Origin: Ichthyophis bannanicus
Lineage: Eukaryota; Chordata; Amphibia; Gymnophiona; Ichthyophiidae
Assembly (NCBI GenBank): GCA_033557465.1
Contig: CM066034.1
Span: forward strand, 414,882,159 to 414,946,158
Reading direction: 5' to 3'
DNA length: 64,000 nt
In this document: positions 10,430 through 22,275 of the stretch, piece after piece
How positions within the stretch are numbered: position 1 is the first letter of the stretch
Layout of the letters: the number at the start of each line of letters is the position of its first letter
Program-made: the position numbers and the translations under genes
The notes under the pieces: model-generated
What the model was told of the DNA's origin: nothing
The model's database searches: none
The model's input: only the letters and a program-made list of their open reading frames with translations

Positions 10430-10597
10430 TATTCTCCATGCACAACAGAAAATAAGTGTTCTCCACGGACAAGCAGGAAATAAGTCTACATGTATGGGAC
10501 TCCCTAGCTACAGGCTACCTTGAACAAAGAAAGGGGAAAACAAGGTGTTGCCCAATAAGGGCAACCCAAAACTGTTTTTGTTGGCAACAGGCCTTTT

Positions 10598-10640
10598 GCA
10601 TCTTATATATATATATAAATATATATACATATATTTAAAG
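10598..10640. repeat. AT-rich microsatellite
   Basis: Alternating TATATA with a few interruptions (TATATATATATATAAATATATATACATATAT). Nothing else is encoded here. Confidence 0.85.
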
Positions 10641-10890
10641 GTAGCCTGAACAGAAATTAATGGACCTAAATGGGTGGAGTTGGATTCTACACTCAAACAG
10701 ATTCCTTAGTACTGATTGGCCAAAGTTGCTGTCGCATCGGGAATCCCTCTCCAAACAGTAGTGAGATGTGCAAATCTCTTCCAGGCAGACTGAGTGCAAG
10801 TGGGCATGGCTCCGACATTATGAGCTGTGATATGACCCTCAAGACTTATGCCTGCCTGGGCATAAGTGAAAGAGATGCAGTCTACTAACC

Positions 10891-11066
10891 AAATTGATAA
10901 TGAGCATTTGGAGATGACACTTTTTGGGGTGTCCTTAATACCTGTTTAATATCTGTTCCACAATTCTCAGGTTCTATGTAAATTGCTTTACTGTTTCATG
11001 TTATATGTAAACCACACTGATTTTAAAGCGTGCGGTATGTAAAAGCAAATAAATAAATAAATAAAC
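10891..11066 (+). repeat. LINE or SINE 3' tail inserted in DIRS-M2
   Basis: A non-coding tail ends in GTGCGGTATGTAAAAGCAAATAAATAAATAAATAAA, the same type of end as the L2-type LINEs here (compare 40350-40404). It interrupts the recombinase reading between 10890 and 11090. The left border is approximate. Confidence 0.6.
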
Positions 11067-11992
11067 ACCTGGATGGACTTTCTATGGGCTTTCATCCACT
11101 CCAAGTATAAAGTTAAGGTTTGTTTGCAGTCCAATATGTGCAGCACAGCATGAGGTTTTGGGAAAAATGTTGGCAGAACAGATGACTGATTAAGATGGAA
11201 ATCCGATACCACCTTTGGAAGGAACTTGGGATTAGAAAACCACTCTATTGTGATGGAATTTAGTGTGCAGTGGATTACCACTAGAGTCTGAAGCTCGCTC
11301 ACCCTGAGTGCTAAGGTAATCACCAACAGAAACACAACTTTCAAGGTCAAGAACTTCAGAGGACAGGAATTGAGTGGTTTGAAAGGAGCTTTCATGAGCT
11401 ACAAAAGAATCACGTTGAGGTCCCAGCACATTGCAGGTGGTTTATAGGGAGGCTTCAACAAAAGCAAGACACGCATAAAGTGAACAAATAAAAGCTGTAC
11501 AGAGATGGGTTTGCCTTCCACACCTCACTGATAAGCTCCAATTGCACTGAGATGAACCTTTACAGAGTTGGACTCAAGTCCAGACTCGCATAAGTGTAGA
11601 AGATACTCAAGCAGTTTTAGTGTGGAACAGGCAAAGGAATCCAAGGAACATCCCTCACACCAGACAACAAACCTCTTCTATTTGCACGAATAGGATTTTC
11701 TCATTGAGGCCCTCCTGGAGGTCAAAAGAACATTGGTGACACGGGCTGTCAGAATGAGCATGGACAACGTAAGCTTCTCAACATCTGAGCAATGAGGGCC
11801 AAGGACATGATTTTGTGATGTAAGATCATTCCATTCTCCTGTGATATCAGATCCAGTACATGGCCCAGCTGAACTGATTCCAGACTGGAGAACTCTAGAA
11901 GTAGAGGAACCCATAGTTGTCTGGACCAGTAGGGAGCGATGAGAAAGCATAGCTGCTCACCTATAACAGGTATTCTCCAGGAACAGCAGAAA

Positions 11993-14900
11993 TTTATTTA
12001 TTTATTTTATTTATTTATTTAGCTATGCTTATATACAGCTTTTCACTGGGTCACAGCTGTTTACAATAAACAAGAGATACATCAAACAGGTCATACCATA
12101 TTTACAAGAGTTATATATTCAACAAGGGCTCAACTTATCTACATTCCTGATTGGGTATGTATAGGCTTTCCTAACTTATTTACAGTGCTCCTTCGTCTCT
12201 CGGTCTCAGACTTATCTGATCATCAATGTGGTCATGGATTCATTGGGTGGTGCTTTGATCTGTGCCAAAGTGTTCTCTGAATAAGTGTGTCTTTAATTGT
12301 TTTCAAAATGAGGAGAGGTCCTTGTTGTTCTGGATTTTGGTTGGGAGAGAGTTCCATAGGGACGGGGCATAGTAGTCAAATGCACGGGTACATATTTGGA
12401 GGTTGTACTTTGTCCTTGCGTGTGGTAAATCAGAACATTGTTAGTGGTCTGCCTTGTTGGACTTCCAGAATTCAGTTGTGGTAGTAGGGTGTGAAGATGT
12501 GATGTTGTTGTTGGTGTAGTGCTTTGTAAATCAGTATTAAGGATTTGTATTTGATCCGAGCTTCCAATGGGAGGATGTGGAGATGCTTCAGTACTGGGGT
12601 GATGTGGTCATATTTTTTCACCCTTTGAATGATCCTGGTAATTGTTTTAAGGGCTATCCATAGCGGGTTGAGAGTGGAAAGTGGGAGTCCTTGATATATT
12701 GCATTACAGTAGTGCAGGTGGGAGAGTGTCATTGCTTGTAGAACTGATATGAAGTCCTGGGGGTCTAGGAGTGGTCTGAGGTGCTGTATCATCTTGGTTT
12801 TGAAGAATATTGTTTTTGCAGTTTTTGCTATCTGTTGCTTGAATGATAGGGTTTAGTCGAGAATAACTCCCAGGTACTTTATTTGTGTTTGAACTCTTCT
12901 GTGTTGTTCCCAAGGTGAGGTTGGTGTTGGTGGGGTGAAAGTTTGATCCTTTGTAACAAATAATGTTTCTGCCTTCTTGAGATTATGAGATTATTTTCTT
13001 GTAGCCACCTGGAGACGTCTTTGAAGCAGTGTAGTAACTGTGTGTTTACTGAATTTGCAGTGTTTATTGGTCCATAAAGCATATTGTCGTCTGTGTAAAT
13101 GTGAAAGTTTATGTTGTATGACTGTATAATGGAGTAGAGTGGTTGTAAGTAGATGTTAAAGCGCAGTGCTGATAGTGCGGAGCCTTGTAGCATTCCTTAA
13201 GTCTGACGGTATGGGGTGGAGGTGCTGGTGCTTGTTCGAATTTGCTGATACCTGTCTGTTTAATAGGACTGGAACCATTGAAGAACTTTGTCCTGTATGC
13301 CGGTTTCCTGTAGTCTGTGGAGGATGTTGTGTGATATGCTATCAAACACTGCTGATATATCTAGAAAGATGAGGGTGTATCTGGTTTGTTTGGTTTGTAT
13401 TCCCTTGATTAACGTATTTATTAATGAGATCATGAGTGTCTTGACATCATGTGATGGCCGGAATCCATGTTGCTGTGGATCAAGTAAGTTGTTTCTGTCC
13501 TTGTGGTCCTGTAATTGTTGTTGAACTGCCTTCTCAATGACTTTCGTGGTGAATGGGAGGTTTGCTACTGGTCTGAATGAGGCTGGATCCAATGGGTCAA
13601 GTTCCAGTTTCTTGAGGGTTGGGCAGATGATGGACATTTTGAGGCTATTAGGCATTTGGCCTTATTTAAGAGATTTGTGTGCAATGGTGGCGCGTGCTGG
13701 GCATATCTCCTGTTTTGGCATCTTAATCCAACTGACTGGGCAGAGGTCGAGAGGAGAAGTAGTGGTGGTTGAGTATCATCATAATGGTTTCAACCCTCTC
13801 TTTGCTGACTGTTTCAAACGTGCCCCATGTGGTATTAGGGGTGCTATTGTGGCAGTTACCTGTTGGTGTGGGTGGGATGTTGGGATTTGGTTGGAATTGT
13901 TTATATTGTGCTGCAATTTGCTGTGGTGGAATGTTTGGGAGTTAGAATGATTAAGGGTTTTGGTCAGCTTTTTGACGATATCAAAGAGCTCACGAGGGTG
14001 GTTAAGAGATATGTTTAGAAACTTTGTGTGGTAAGCTCTTCGTGTGCTGTCTATTTCGGTGAAGTAGTTGTTTAGTGCATCCACATATCTTGCTCTGTCT
14101 GGTTTATGTTTGGTTTTCCTCTGTCTTTTCTCGATTCTTTTAAGTTGTGCTTTTAGCTTCCGTAAGGCGGGTGTGAACCAGAGTGCTCTTGCTTGTCTTT
14201 CTTTTTTTATTTGGGGGCTGTCGTTGATTGCACTGCTGTGGCTATTATGTTGTTCCAGTTGTTGTTTAATGTATCGGGATTGGACTGTCCTGATTGTTTG
14301 TTCAGTGGAACTTGTTTGAGGAAGCTGTCTTTATTAAATGGTTTGAATCAACTTATTAAGTGTGCATCCTCAGCAGTGGTAATTGGTTGGTTGGATGTGA
14401 TGAAGGTAATGAGACAGATCATAACACAGGTGTGATCCGGGGAGTCTTGCCTGTGATAGAAGTTTGGAAGTTGAGGAAAATGAGATCCAGGGTGTTGCTC
14501 TTCTCATGCGTTGGTGCATGAATGATTTGTGTCAGTTCCATGGCTTCCATTGCTCCAAGGAAAGCAATTGCATGTTTCTCTTGCATGGACGAGAGATTGA
14601 AATCCCCAAGGATTATCAGTTCTTTTGTAGTGTTGGCAATTTCAGTCGTCTGTTTGAGAATATCTAATAGATCAGAGGTTTCTGTAGGAGCTTTGTAAAT
14701 CAGGCAGATTGATAGGTGTTTGTTGGTGATTGTGATTATGTCTGATTCTTCTGAGCTTTCTGTTGCATGTTTTCGGAGGTGGAAATTTGATCTTTATTTA
14801 TTTATTTATTTATTTATTTAAAAAGTATTTCTAAACCGTCTTATCCTAAAAATCAAGGCGGTGTCACAACAATACAATCAGATGGAGAGCTGGGGGGGTC

Positions 14901-15404
14901 ATGCAGTGAGGGAGGAGTAGGGTGCGGGGGGATCATGCAGGAAGAATAGTGTGGAGGGGGGGGGGGGTTGGTGCAGGGGGCAGTGGAGTGAAGTGTGTGG
15001 GGGGAGGGGGCTTCTAGATTAGGGTGAGCTATTATGGCTACTCCACCTCCTCTGGAATGTGAGCAAGAGCAGTTGTAGAGGCTGTATCCTATGGTGTGAG
15101 CTGGTTCATGAGTATGGTGTCTTCCTCTGATAGCCATGTTTCAGTTATACATAGGATATCATTCCTTTGAGATGTGATGAGGTCTTGAATTCCTCACTGA
15201 TCGTGCATTTATGAGTGAGATTTGAAGTGCTTGTGTAGCTACTGGTGTTGTTGGGTTGTTGGGGGTGTATTCTGATATGGTTGGGATAGGTCTGAGTCTT
15301 CATTGTGGTTGTGCCTGGGGAGAGGGCTTGATACTGGCTGTTTCTTTGATGTGCTATGTGGGAGAGACTGTGGTCTGAATATTGTGTTTGCATGATTGTT
15401 GATG
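11993..15404 (-). mobile_element. L2-like LINE (LINE-A), decayed
   Basis: This minus-strand LINE has its 3' end at 11993 in a (TTTA)n tract. On minus it reads: endonuclease remnants near 15140-14400 (with an LGDFNL-like block around 14600), then reverse transcriptase with FRPVANLPFTTKVIEKAVQ and LIFLDISAVFDSI (13570-13340). The catalytic box appears as YTDD near 13090. The C-terminal region contains HLHYCNAIYQGLPLSTLNPL and KYDHITPVLKHLH (12720-12560). It is related to the open L2 ORF at 52112-54955 but much older, with many stops. A separate LINE tail at 14789-15010 interrupts the endonuclease region. It lies between DIRS segments M2 and M1. Confidence 0.75.
14789..15010 (-). repeat. LINE 3' tail inserted in LINE-A
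   Basis: It begins with (TTTA)n and TATTTCTAAACCGTCTTATC-like sequence, then AATCAAGGCGGTGTCACAACAA. It is the same family as the tail at 60523-61078. The remainder is G-rich and low complexity, with runs of G near 14958-14970. Confidence 0.65.
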
Positions 15405-18400
15405 ATTGTTGGCCACCGTGGGGCCATGAAAACCACCGAGGTCCCGTCCTGTTGTATCTTGAGGAGAGCTCGCGCTATGAGCGGAGTGGGAGGGAACGCA
15501 TACAGGAGGCCGTGCATCCACGACAGCAGGAAGGCATTGGAGGCTTCCCTGTTCGGGTGGGGAAATGGGCTGCAGAACCGCGGGAGATGCAAATTCGTTG
15601 GGCTGGTGAAGAGATCCAGGACCGGAGTCCCCCAACGCCGGAACAGCCACTGTGCTGTCTGTGTGCTGAGGCACTATTCGTGTGGCTGGAGGATCTGGAT
15701 TAACCTGTCTGCCAGGATGTTGTCCTGACCGGGGAGATAGGTGGCCCATAGGGCTATGCCTTGGCAAATCGCAAAGTACCAAAGGGCTACCACCTCCAGG
15801 CAGAGGCTGTAAGAGCCAGTGCCCCTCTGCTTGTTCATATAGAACATTGTCACCCAGTTGTCCACCTGGACAAGCACCCTCCGGTGATGCCTGAGCACCC
15901 AGAGGGCGAGGAGGGCCGCCCGGAGTTCAAGAAGGTTGATCGGCTGTCTGGACTCCTCCAGGGACCAAGTCCCCTGTGTGCGGAGCTCACAACAGTGTGC
16001 TCCCCAGCACACAACAGTGTGCTCCCCAGCCCGTGTGGGAGGCGTCCATGGTCAAAACCATGTCATGTTGTGAGGCCTGGAACGGCATGCCTCGAAGCAG
16101 ATTCCAGGTGTCCTACCACCAGTCGAGGGATTCGGACAGCTGGGGAGTGACTGCGATGGCATCTCAGAGATGGCCCGTCGCCTGAGCCCACTGTGCCCGA
16201 AGGCACCACTGTGCTGCTCGCATGTACAGTCAGGCATCGGGGACAACGTGGACCGTCGAGGCCATGTGGTCCAGAAGACGAAGCATCGCTCGGGTCGAGA
16301 CTGTGCCATGGCGCTGAACCGCGGATGCCAGAGTGATGAGGCATTCTGCCCTGTCCTGGGGAAGGAAGGCTGTTGCCTGCTAAGTGTTAAGGCACATGCC
16401 GATGAACTCCAGGAATTGGACTTGACTGAGGTGAGACTTTGGATAATTGGCCATGAAGCTGAGGTGCTTGAGGAGGTGGACGGTGCAGGGCATGGCCTAC
16501 TGCGCCTCGTCGGCCAACTCTCCTGTAATGAGCCAGTCATTTAGATAAGGGTAGATAAAGGTGCCCTACATTCAAAGTTGGACTGCGGCTACCAAGAGGC
16601 ATTTGGTGAACACTCGGGGCAGACGCGAGGCTGAAGGGAAGCACCCTGTATTGGTAGTGGTTCCCTTGTACCCTGAAGCGCAAGTATTTCCTGTGTTTGA
16701 GATGGATGAGGATGTGAGTGTATGCATCCCGAAGGTCCAAGGAGCATAGCCAGTCGCCCTGCCAGAGGAAGGGCAGTAAGGCGCCAATGGAGAGAATTTT
16801 GAATTTTTCCCACACCAGGTATTTGTTGAGATTTCTTAAAATTGAGGATGGGACAGAAACTTTGGCACAAGGAAGGGACAGAAGCTTTGGCACAAGGAAG
16901 TAGAGGGAGTAGAACCTGTGACCTCAGAGGTGCGGTGGGTTCACCTCCACAACTCGTTCCTCAAGGAGGCTGGCAAGCTCCTGCGTCAAGAAGATCTGGT
17001 GTGCGAGGAACCAAGAGGGCTCCACGGGGCAGAAGGGTGGGGGAAGCCGGTCCAGGTGAAAGGAGTACCCCTTCTGGATGACCTGGAGGACCCAGGTGTC
17101 AGAAGTGACAGACTCCCATTGGGGAGCAAAGTGGAGTCTGTCGCCAGAGGGCAAGCGGCTATGCATCTGACGTCAAAAACCTGGGTCCGACTGGGCCAAT
17201 TCTAGGGTCTGGCTCTTGGGTCCCTTAGGATTACACGGGCTCTAGGGGCTGCTCTCACTCTGTCCACCCTGGGATGGAGCTGGCGCCAGAGGGTAAGGTG
17301 GTTAGCCCCAGTAGGGAAGACCCTTCCTCTGTAAGAAAGGCTTCTTGCCTTGTTGTTTCTTCCACGGGAGAGAGGATGTCTTTCGGGAGAGACGGGTACG
17401 AGTGACGTACTCTATCTCAATCTCCGCTACCTTGTCCTCCATCGGTTTGCCAAACAACTGCTCGCCCAGGCACGGTACATCGAGCAGTTTTTCCTGGACT
17501 CATTGTTTGAGATCCAAGGACTGAACCAGGCCTGCCACCTGGCCCCGATACCAGCAGTCGCTACCCAAGCAGAGGACTCAAAGCTGTCGTATGCAGCACA
17601 AGAAAAGTATTTCGAACAGTCCCCTACTGACTTCAGGAGGGACTGGAAACAACAGAGGTAATCGCCGTCAAGATCCGCCTGAAAACCTCTGAGCTTCTTT
17701 GCGATGTTGCGAAGGAACACGCCTATATATAACTGGTAAGCCTGGATGCAGCACACATGGAGCCTTGGTAGACCTTACGCCCGAGGGTGTCGAGGGTGCG
17801 AGATTCCCTACCCGGAGGGACAGAGGAGTGAGTTTTTGGGATCTTCTGCTTCTGCATGGCAGACTCCACCACCATCGAGGTATGAGGAAGCTGGGCCTTC
17901 CTGAAGTTGAGTCCTCACTGGACCCTGTACATGGTGTCCAGGTATTTACTGACAATGGAGATAGACGTGGGTGTCTCCCACATGCAAAGGAGCAGCTGGG
18001 CCAGGATGGAAGGAACCAGAACCATGAAGGATTCCCTCAGCAGGCCTCGTATTGTAAAATATTGAGTTCCTCCACAAGGAACTCCTCCTTGGATTGCGTG
18101 GAGAGTGCTAGGGCTTGGGCCATGTCCCTCACAAACTCCAGAAAGGAAGTGTCTTCGAGAAGAGACTGCCACTTCTGAACTGGCAGAGAAGGATCCGAGG
18201 GGAGGTCCCAATGAACCCGAAATTCAGGGGAATGTCCCCGTTGGACTCCCAGCCTGAAATCTCTGAGGAGGACTCAGAGCTGGGTTGCTCGAGCAAAGCC
18301 TGTGCTGTTCGTTGGCTCTCAAGGCCAAAGTCCGCCTGGAGCCAGAGGCGCTGGCTCAAGAAGATTACGTACTCGAAGAACGGGTGGTCCAGAGAGGGTC

Positions 18401-18440
18401 AGCTAGGAGTCTAGTCCAGTCACATAAGATGTGGCACACA
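15405..18440 (-). mobile_element. DIRS retrotransposon fragment (M1): gag-like, RT and RNase H
   Basis: On minus the order is: a gag-like region (18211-17430, no enzyme motif, decayed); a pre-RT block FHLDRLPPPFCPVEPS (17080-16924); reverse transcriptase with WLCSLDLRDAYTHILIH and YRVLPFSLASAPSVHQ (16760-16600); RNase H with PINLLELRAALLALWVLRH, VQVDNW and YMNKQRGTGS (15940-15790); and LLYAFPPTPLIARALLKIQ near 15510. The RNase H is of a different subfamily from DIRS-P. The coding region is GC-rich compared with its surroundings. Stops and shifts are present. It ends at LINE-A around 15405. The 5' border near 18440 is approximate. Confidence 0.75.
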
Positions 18441-19103
18441 GCACAGTCCTAGGCAGGAGGAGATGCGCACCATGGTGGACAGGATGGAAGGTGAGCCACA
18501 GCAGCCACACCTGCAGGATGAATCAGTGGATCAGCGCATGGAGGAGACAACTCTGGGCCAAAGTTATACAGTGGACCCACCTTGCGAGGAGGCAGTGACT
18601 GGGTTAGCAGAGGAGGGCTGCCAGCCAACTGTCACAGACAGCAGCTCATCCACTTTGGGGAGTGATGACTATGGTAGAACGAAGAGGGACTTCAGCTAAA
18701 GTGTGCACACACAAGAATCCTTGAGGGCATTCTTCGAGTGCTGCAAGAGCAATATGAGAGCAATGAGCACACACAGCACAGGCTGGAACACATCATCGAG
18801 TCCCTACATACTCTGGTGGCACATATGGGCATTCTAGCATCTCACATTACCCAAATGGTGCCAGCACCTGGTAATAGGCCTCCATTGTTACCTGTGTTGA
18901 TGACAGCAACCCCTATGGATAGCAGGCCAAGGTCCGCAGACCCACAGACAACATGAGGCATCCATGAGCAACATCCCTGGAGCACCCCCCCCCCCTCTCG
19001 GCACTGGCAACCTCCTGAGGTTGCTGGATTTCCACTCTGCTTTACCACAGGGTGCTGCAGGGTTGGGCAAAGAGGATGCTATCTCCTCAGAGTCCAGCGA
19101 ACG
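18441..19103 (+). mobile_element. Probable Harbinger element, Myb-like protein C-terminal fragment
   Basis: The plus-strand frames 18463-18699 and 18738-18956 encode an acidic, Gln/Ser-rich stretch followed by LQEQYESNEHTQHRLEHIIE and HMGILASHI. This is a helical C-terminal segment like those of the Myb/SANT-type second protein of vertebrate Harbinger transposons. That protein binds DNA and brings the transposase to the nucleus. The DNA-binding domain itself is missing. The HARBI1-like transposase at 34646-36100 lies on the opposite strand, which suits one convergent Harbinger element split by later insertions. The assignment rests on resemblance of a low-complexity region and is tentative. 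Confidence 0.4.
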
Positions 19104-19276
19104 CATAACATAAGAACATAAGATATGCCATACTGGGTCAGACCAAGGTCCATCAAGCCCAGTATTCTGTTTCCAACAGTGGCCAATCTAGGTCATACGT
19201 ACCTAGCAGTTTCCCCAAGGGACACAGGTTCCACAATGCTTGTATTGGTTCAAGCATTGATATCCTGGGTCCCTTC

Positions 19277-22240
19277 TTAATAATGGTTTATGGACCTTTC
19301 CTCCAGGAACTTGTCCAAACCTTTTTTAAACCCAGCTACACTAACAGCCTTTACTACATCCTCCGGTAACAAATTCCAGAGTTTGATTACACGTTGAGTG
19401 AAAAAATATTTTCTTTTATTAGTCTTAAATGGTTTACCCTGTAGCTTCATTGCATGTCCCCTAGTCTTTCTATATTCTGATAAGGTAAACAATCGATCTA
19501 CGTTTACCCGTTCCACTCCGTTCATTAATTTATAGACTTCTATCATATCTCCCCTCAGCCGTCTCTTTTCCAGGTTAAAGAGCCCCAACCTTTTTAGCCT
19601 TTCTTCATAGGAGTAGCCTTCCATCCCCTTTACCATTTTGGTGGCTCTTCTCTGAACCTTTTCTAAAATCGCTATATCCTTTTTAAGATACGGCGACCAG
19701 AATTGCACACAATATTCAAGGTGCGGTCTCACCATGGAACGATATAGAGGCATTATAATATCTTTTGTTTTATTTTCCATTCCTTTCCTTATCATACCTA
19801 GCATTCTATTTGCTCTCTTGGCCGCCGCTGCACACTGGGCCGAGGGTTTTAACATGGTATCCACAAGGACGCCTAAATCTTTTTCTTGGGTGGTGGTTCC
19901 TATTGTGGAACCTTTAATCGTGTAACCATAGTTTGGGTTGTTCTTCCCTAGGTGCATAACCTTGCACTTCTCCACATTAAATTTCATCTGCCATTTTGAT
20001 GCCCAGTCTTCCAATTTATCAAGATCCTCTTGCAATTTTCCACAATCCTCCTGGGTTTTAACAACTTTAAATAGTTTTGTGTCATCAGCAAATTTGATAA
20101 CCTCACTCGTTATTCCACTTTCCAGGTCATTTATGAATATGTCAAAAAGCAGCGGACCCAGCACAGATCCCTGGGGTACACCACTATTCACCTTTCTCCA
20201 TTGGGAAAATTGGCCATTTAGCCCTACCCTCTGCTTTCTATCTTTTAACCAGTTCCTGATCCACAGTAGTACACTGCCTCCTATCCCATGACTCTTTAGT
20301 TTTGCCAAAAGTCTCTCATGAGGGACCTTGTCAAAGGCTTTCTGAAAGTCCAGATACACAATATCAACCGACTCACCTTTGTCCACCTGTTTATTCACTC
20401 CTTCAAAAAAACATAACAGATTAGTAAGACAAGATCTTCCTTGTCTAAAGCCATGTTGGCTGTCTCCCATTAGGTCATGACTATCTATATGCTGAGTAAT
20501 TTTATTCTTTATGATGGTTTCTACCATTTTTCCCGGTACTGATGTCAGGCTCACCGGTCTGTAGTTTCCCGGATCACCCCTCGAACCCTTTTTAAAAATT
20601 GGTGTTACATTGGCGATCCTCCAATCCTCAGGTATTAGAGATGATTTTAATGATAGTTCACAGATTACTGATAGCAGGTCTGCAATCTCAAATTTCAGTT
20701 CTTTCAACACCCTTGGATGTATACCATCCGGCCCAGGTGATTTGCTACTCTTCAGTTTATCTAATAGTTGTAAGACATCTTCCCGATGTATCGATATTTC
20801 CTTCAATTCTTCCACACCTTTAAATACCACTTCAGTCGTGGGTAACATCCCTACATCTTCCTCAGTAAAGACCGAAGCAAAGAATTCATTCAGTCTCTCC
20901 GCTATCGCCTTGTCGCCTCTTAGTGCTCCTTTAACCCCTTTATCATCTAATGGACCAACTGACTCTCTCACGGGTTTTTTGCTACGAATGTACTTGAAAA
21001 GGTCTTTATTTCGCGTTTTTGCTTCCGCAGCAAGCTTCTTCTCAAATTCTCTCTTTGCCTGCCTTATCAATGCCTTGCATTTGACTTGCCAGTGCTTGTG
21101 CTGTTTCCAGGTTTCATCATTTGGCTCTTTTTTCCATTTCTTGAAAGATGCTTTTTTGGCAACAACAGCCTCTCTGACCTCAGCTTTAAACCATGCTGGC
21201 AATTTTTTAGACTTCCTTCCACTTTTCTTAAAGCGTGGAATACAGCTGGTCTGGGCTTCCAAGATAGTATTTTTCAACAACACCCAAGCTTGATGTACGT
21301 CTTTAACCTTTGCAACTGCTCCTTTTAGTTTTTTCTTAACTGTTTTCCTCATTCTATCATAGTCTCCCTTTCGAAAGTTAAAGGGTAGTACTGTGGATTT
21401 CCTTACTATCCCTCCTCCACTAATTAAATCAAAGGCGATCATGCTATGATCACTATTGCCAAGTGGCCCCAACACCCTTATCTCTTGCACTACATCTGGT
21501 GTTCCACTAAGGACTAGGTCTAATATTGCTTCCCCTCTGGTCGGTTCATGAACCAGCTGCTCCAAGAAGCAGTCATTTATTTCATCTAGGAACTTTATCT
21601 CCCTAGCATGTCCTGTTGTGACACTGACCCAGTCGATGCCGGGGTAATTGAAATCACCCATTATTATTACTGCACTGTAACTTTTGCTAGCTTCCTTGAT
21701 TTCTTTGAGCATTTCATCATCCATTTGTTCATTCTGGCCAGGCGGACGATAGTACACCCCCACTGCCATCGCCTTCCCCTTTTTACATGGAATTTCAATC
21801 CATAGAGATTCTACAGCAAATTTTGTTTCTTGCAAAACTTTAATCCTTTCTGATTCAATGCCCTCTCTAACATAGAGCGCAACCCCTCCACCAATTTGAT
21901 CAGCTCTATCATTTCGATATAGTTTGTACCCAGGTATCACAGTGTCCCACTGGTTGTCCTCCTTCCACCATGTCTCTGATATTCCAATCATATCTAACCT
22001 CTCGTTTAGTACTATATATTCTAACTCTCCCATCTTGTTTTGTAGACTTCTAGCATTTGCATACAAGCATTTTAGAGACTGTATTTTATTCATATTAATT
22101 TGGCTATTGGTAGACATGGGTAATTTGGGATCTTTAAGTTCTGTCTGCTCCATACTCGAGGGCATTTGGGCTACTTTACTCTTTTTTGGAACCTCTCTGC
22201 TTTTTGTAGTATCCTTCAAGGATACATTCTTCCGAACCAT
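19277..22240 (-). CDS. CR1 ORF2 protein: endonuclease and reverse transcriptase (987 aa)
   Basis: An open frame of 987 codons. Residues about 57-270 form an apurinic-type endonuclease: Asn62 in YANARS, Glu89 in ISETWW, GDFN at 195-198 and the terminal SDH at 263-265. This domain nicks the target DNA. The reverse transcriptase follows, with SPGPDGIHPRVLKEL (about residue 500), NYRPVSLTSVPGKMVE, HGFRQGRSCLTNLL, VYLDFQKAFDKVPHE and GVPQGSVLGPLLF. The catalytic box FADD is at 717-720 (nt 20092-20081). The C terminus is the conserved CR1 region (IKLWNLLPEDVVKAVSVAGF). All expected catalytic residues are present, so the protein may be functional. The Met at 22240 lies 35 bp after the ORF1 stop; translation probably relies on reinitiation. 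Confidence 0.92.
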   Translation of the reverse strand: MVRKNVSLKDTTKSREVPKKSKVAQMPSSMEQTELKDPKLPMSTNSQINMNKIQSLKCLYANARSLQNKMGELEYIVLNERLDMIGISETWWKEDNQWDTVIPGYKLYRNDRADQIGGGVALYVREGIESERIKVLQETKFAVESLWIEIPCKKGKAMAVGVYYRPPGQNEQMDDEMLKEIKEASKSYSAVIIMGDFNYPGIDWVSVTTGHAREIKFLDEINDCFLEQLVHEPTRGEAILDLVLSGTPDVVQEIRVLGPLGNSDHSMIAFDLISGGGIVRKSTVLPFNFRKGDYDRMRKTVKKKLKGAVAKVKDVHQAWVLLKNTILEAQTSCIPRFKKSGRKSKKLPAWFKAEVREAVVAKKASFKKWKKEPNDETWKQHKHWQVKCKALIRQAKREFEKKLAAEAKTRNKDLFKYIRSKKPVRESVGPLDDKGVKGALRGDKAIAERLNEFFASVFTEEDVGMLPTTEVVFKGVEELKEISIHREDVLQLLDKLKSSKSPGPDGIHPRVLKELKFEIADLLSVICELSLKSSLIPEDWRIANVTPIFKKGSRGDPGNYRPVSLTSVPGKMVETIIKNKITQHIDSHDLMGDSQHGFRQGRSCLTNLLCFFEGVNKQVDKGESVDIVYLDFQKAFDKVPHERLLAKLKSHGIGGSVLLWIRNWLKDRKQRVGLNGQFSQWRKVNSGVPQGSVLGPLLFDIFINDLESGITSEVIKFADDTKLFKVVKTQEDCGKLQEDLDKLEDWASKWQMKFNVEKCKVMHLGKNNPNYGYTIKGSTIGTTTQEKDLGVLVDTMLKPSAQCAAAAKRANRMLGMIRKGMENKTKDIIMPLYRSMVRPHLEYCVQFWSPYLKKDIAILEKVQRRATKMVKGMEGYSYEERLKRLGLFNLEKRRLRGDMIEVYKLMNGVERVNVDRLFTLSEYRKTRGHAMKLQGKPFKTNKRKYFFTQRVIKLWNLLPEDVVKAVSVAGFKKGLDKFLEERSINHY

Positions 22241-22275
22241 GCGCTCTTGGGCGACTGTCGGCTTTCCCCTATTAT

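Larger units (their letters stand above)
10164..11990 (-). mobile_element. DIRS retrotransposon fragment (M2), tyrosine recombinase end
   Basis: On minus, 11945-11678 gives IAPYWSRQLWVPLLLEFS, the end of the RNase H to recombinase connector. The frame 11395-11090 gives KVVFLLVITLALRVSELQT and FLPKVVSDFHLNQSS, the recombinase core with its Arg. The stretch 10890-10700 gives DCISFTYAQAGISLEGHIT, the C-terminal part. It is broken by many stops and by a LINE tail at 10891-11066. The non-coding end down to 10164 carries the inverted repeat at 10181-10429. It may belong to the same insertion as M1 (15405-18440), with an L2-like LINE in between. However, the sequences at the two LINE borders overlap in the protein alignment and are not identical, so two separate DIRS copies are also possible. 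Confidence 0.75.

Noticed and set aside
10598..10640. AT-rich tract considered as a replication or matrix-attachment signal
   Set aside because: A plain TA microsatellite with no other supporting motif.
11945..11992. Possible splice donor (minus-strand AGGTGAGC) suggesting a host exon
   Set aside because: The adjoining protein is DIRS recombinase connector with downstream stops; the motif matches by chance or belongs to the DIRS element.
17699..18178. A 159-codon plus-strand ORF
   Set aside because: It runs antisense to the decayed gag-like region of DIRS-M1 and has no recognisable domain.
20610..21293. A 227-codon plus-strand ORF in the CR1 region
   Set aside because: It is the antisense shadow of the open CR1 ORF2; its composition follows the opposite strand and no domain is recognisable.
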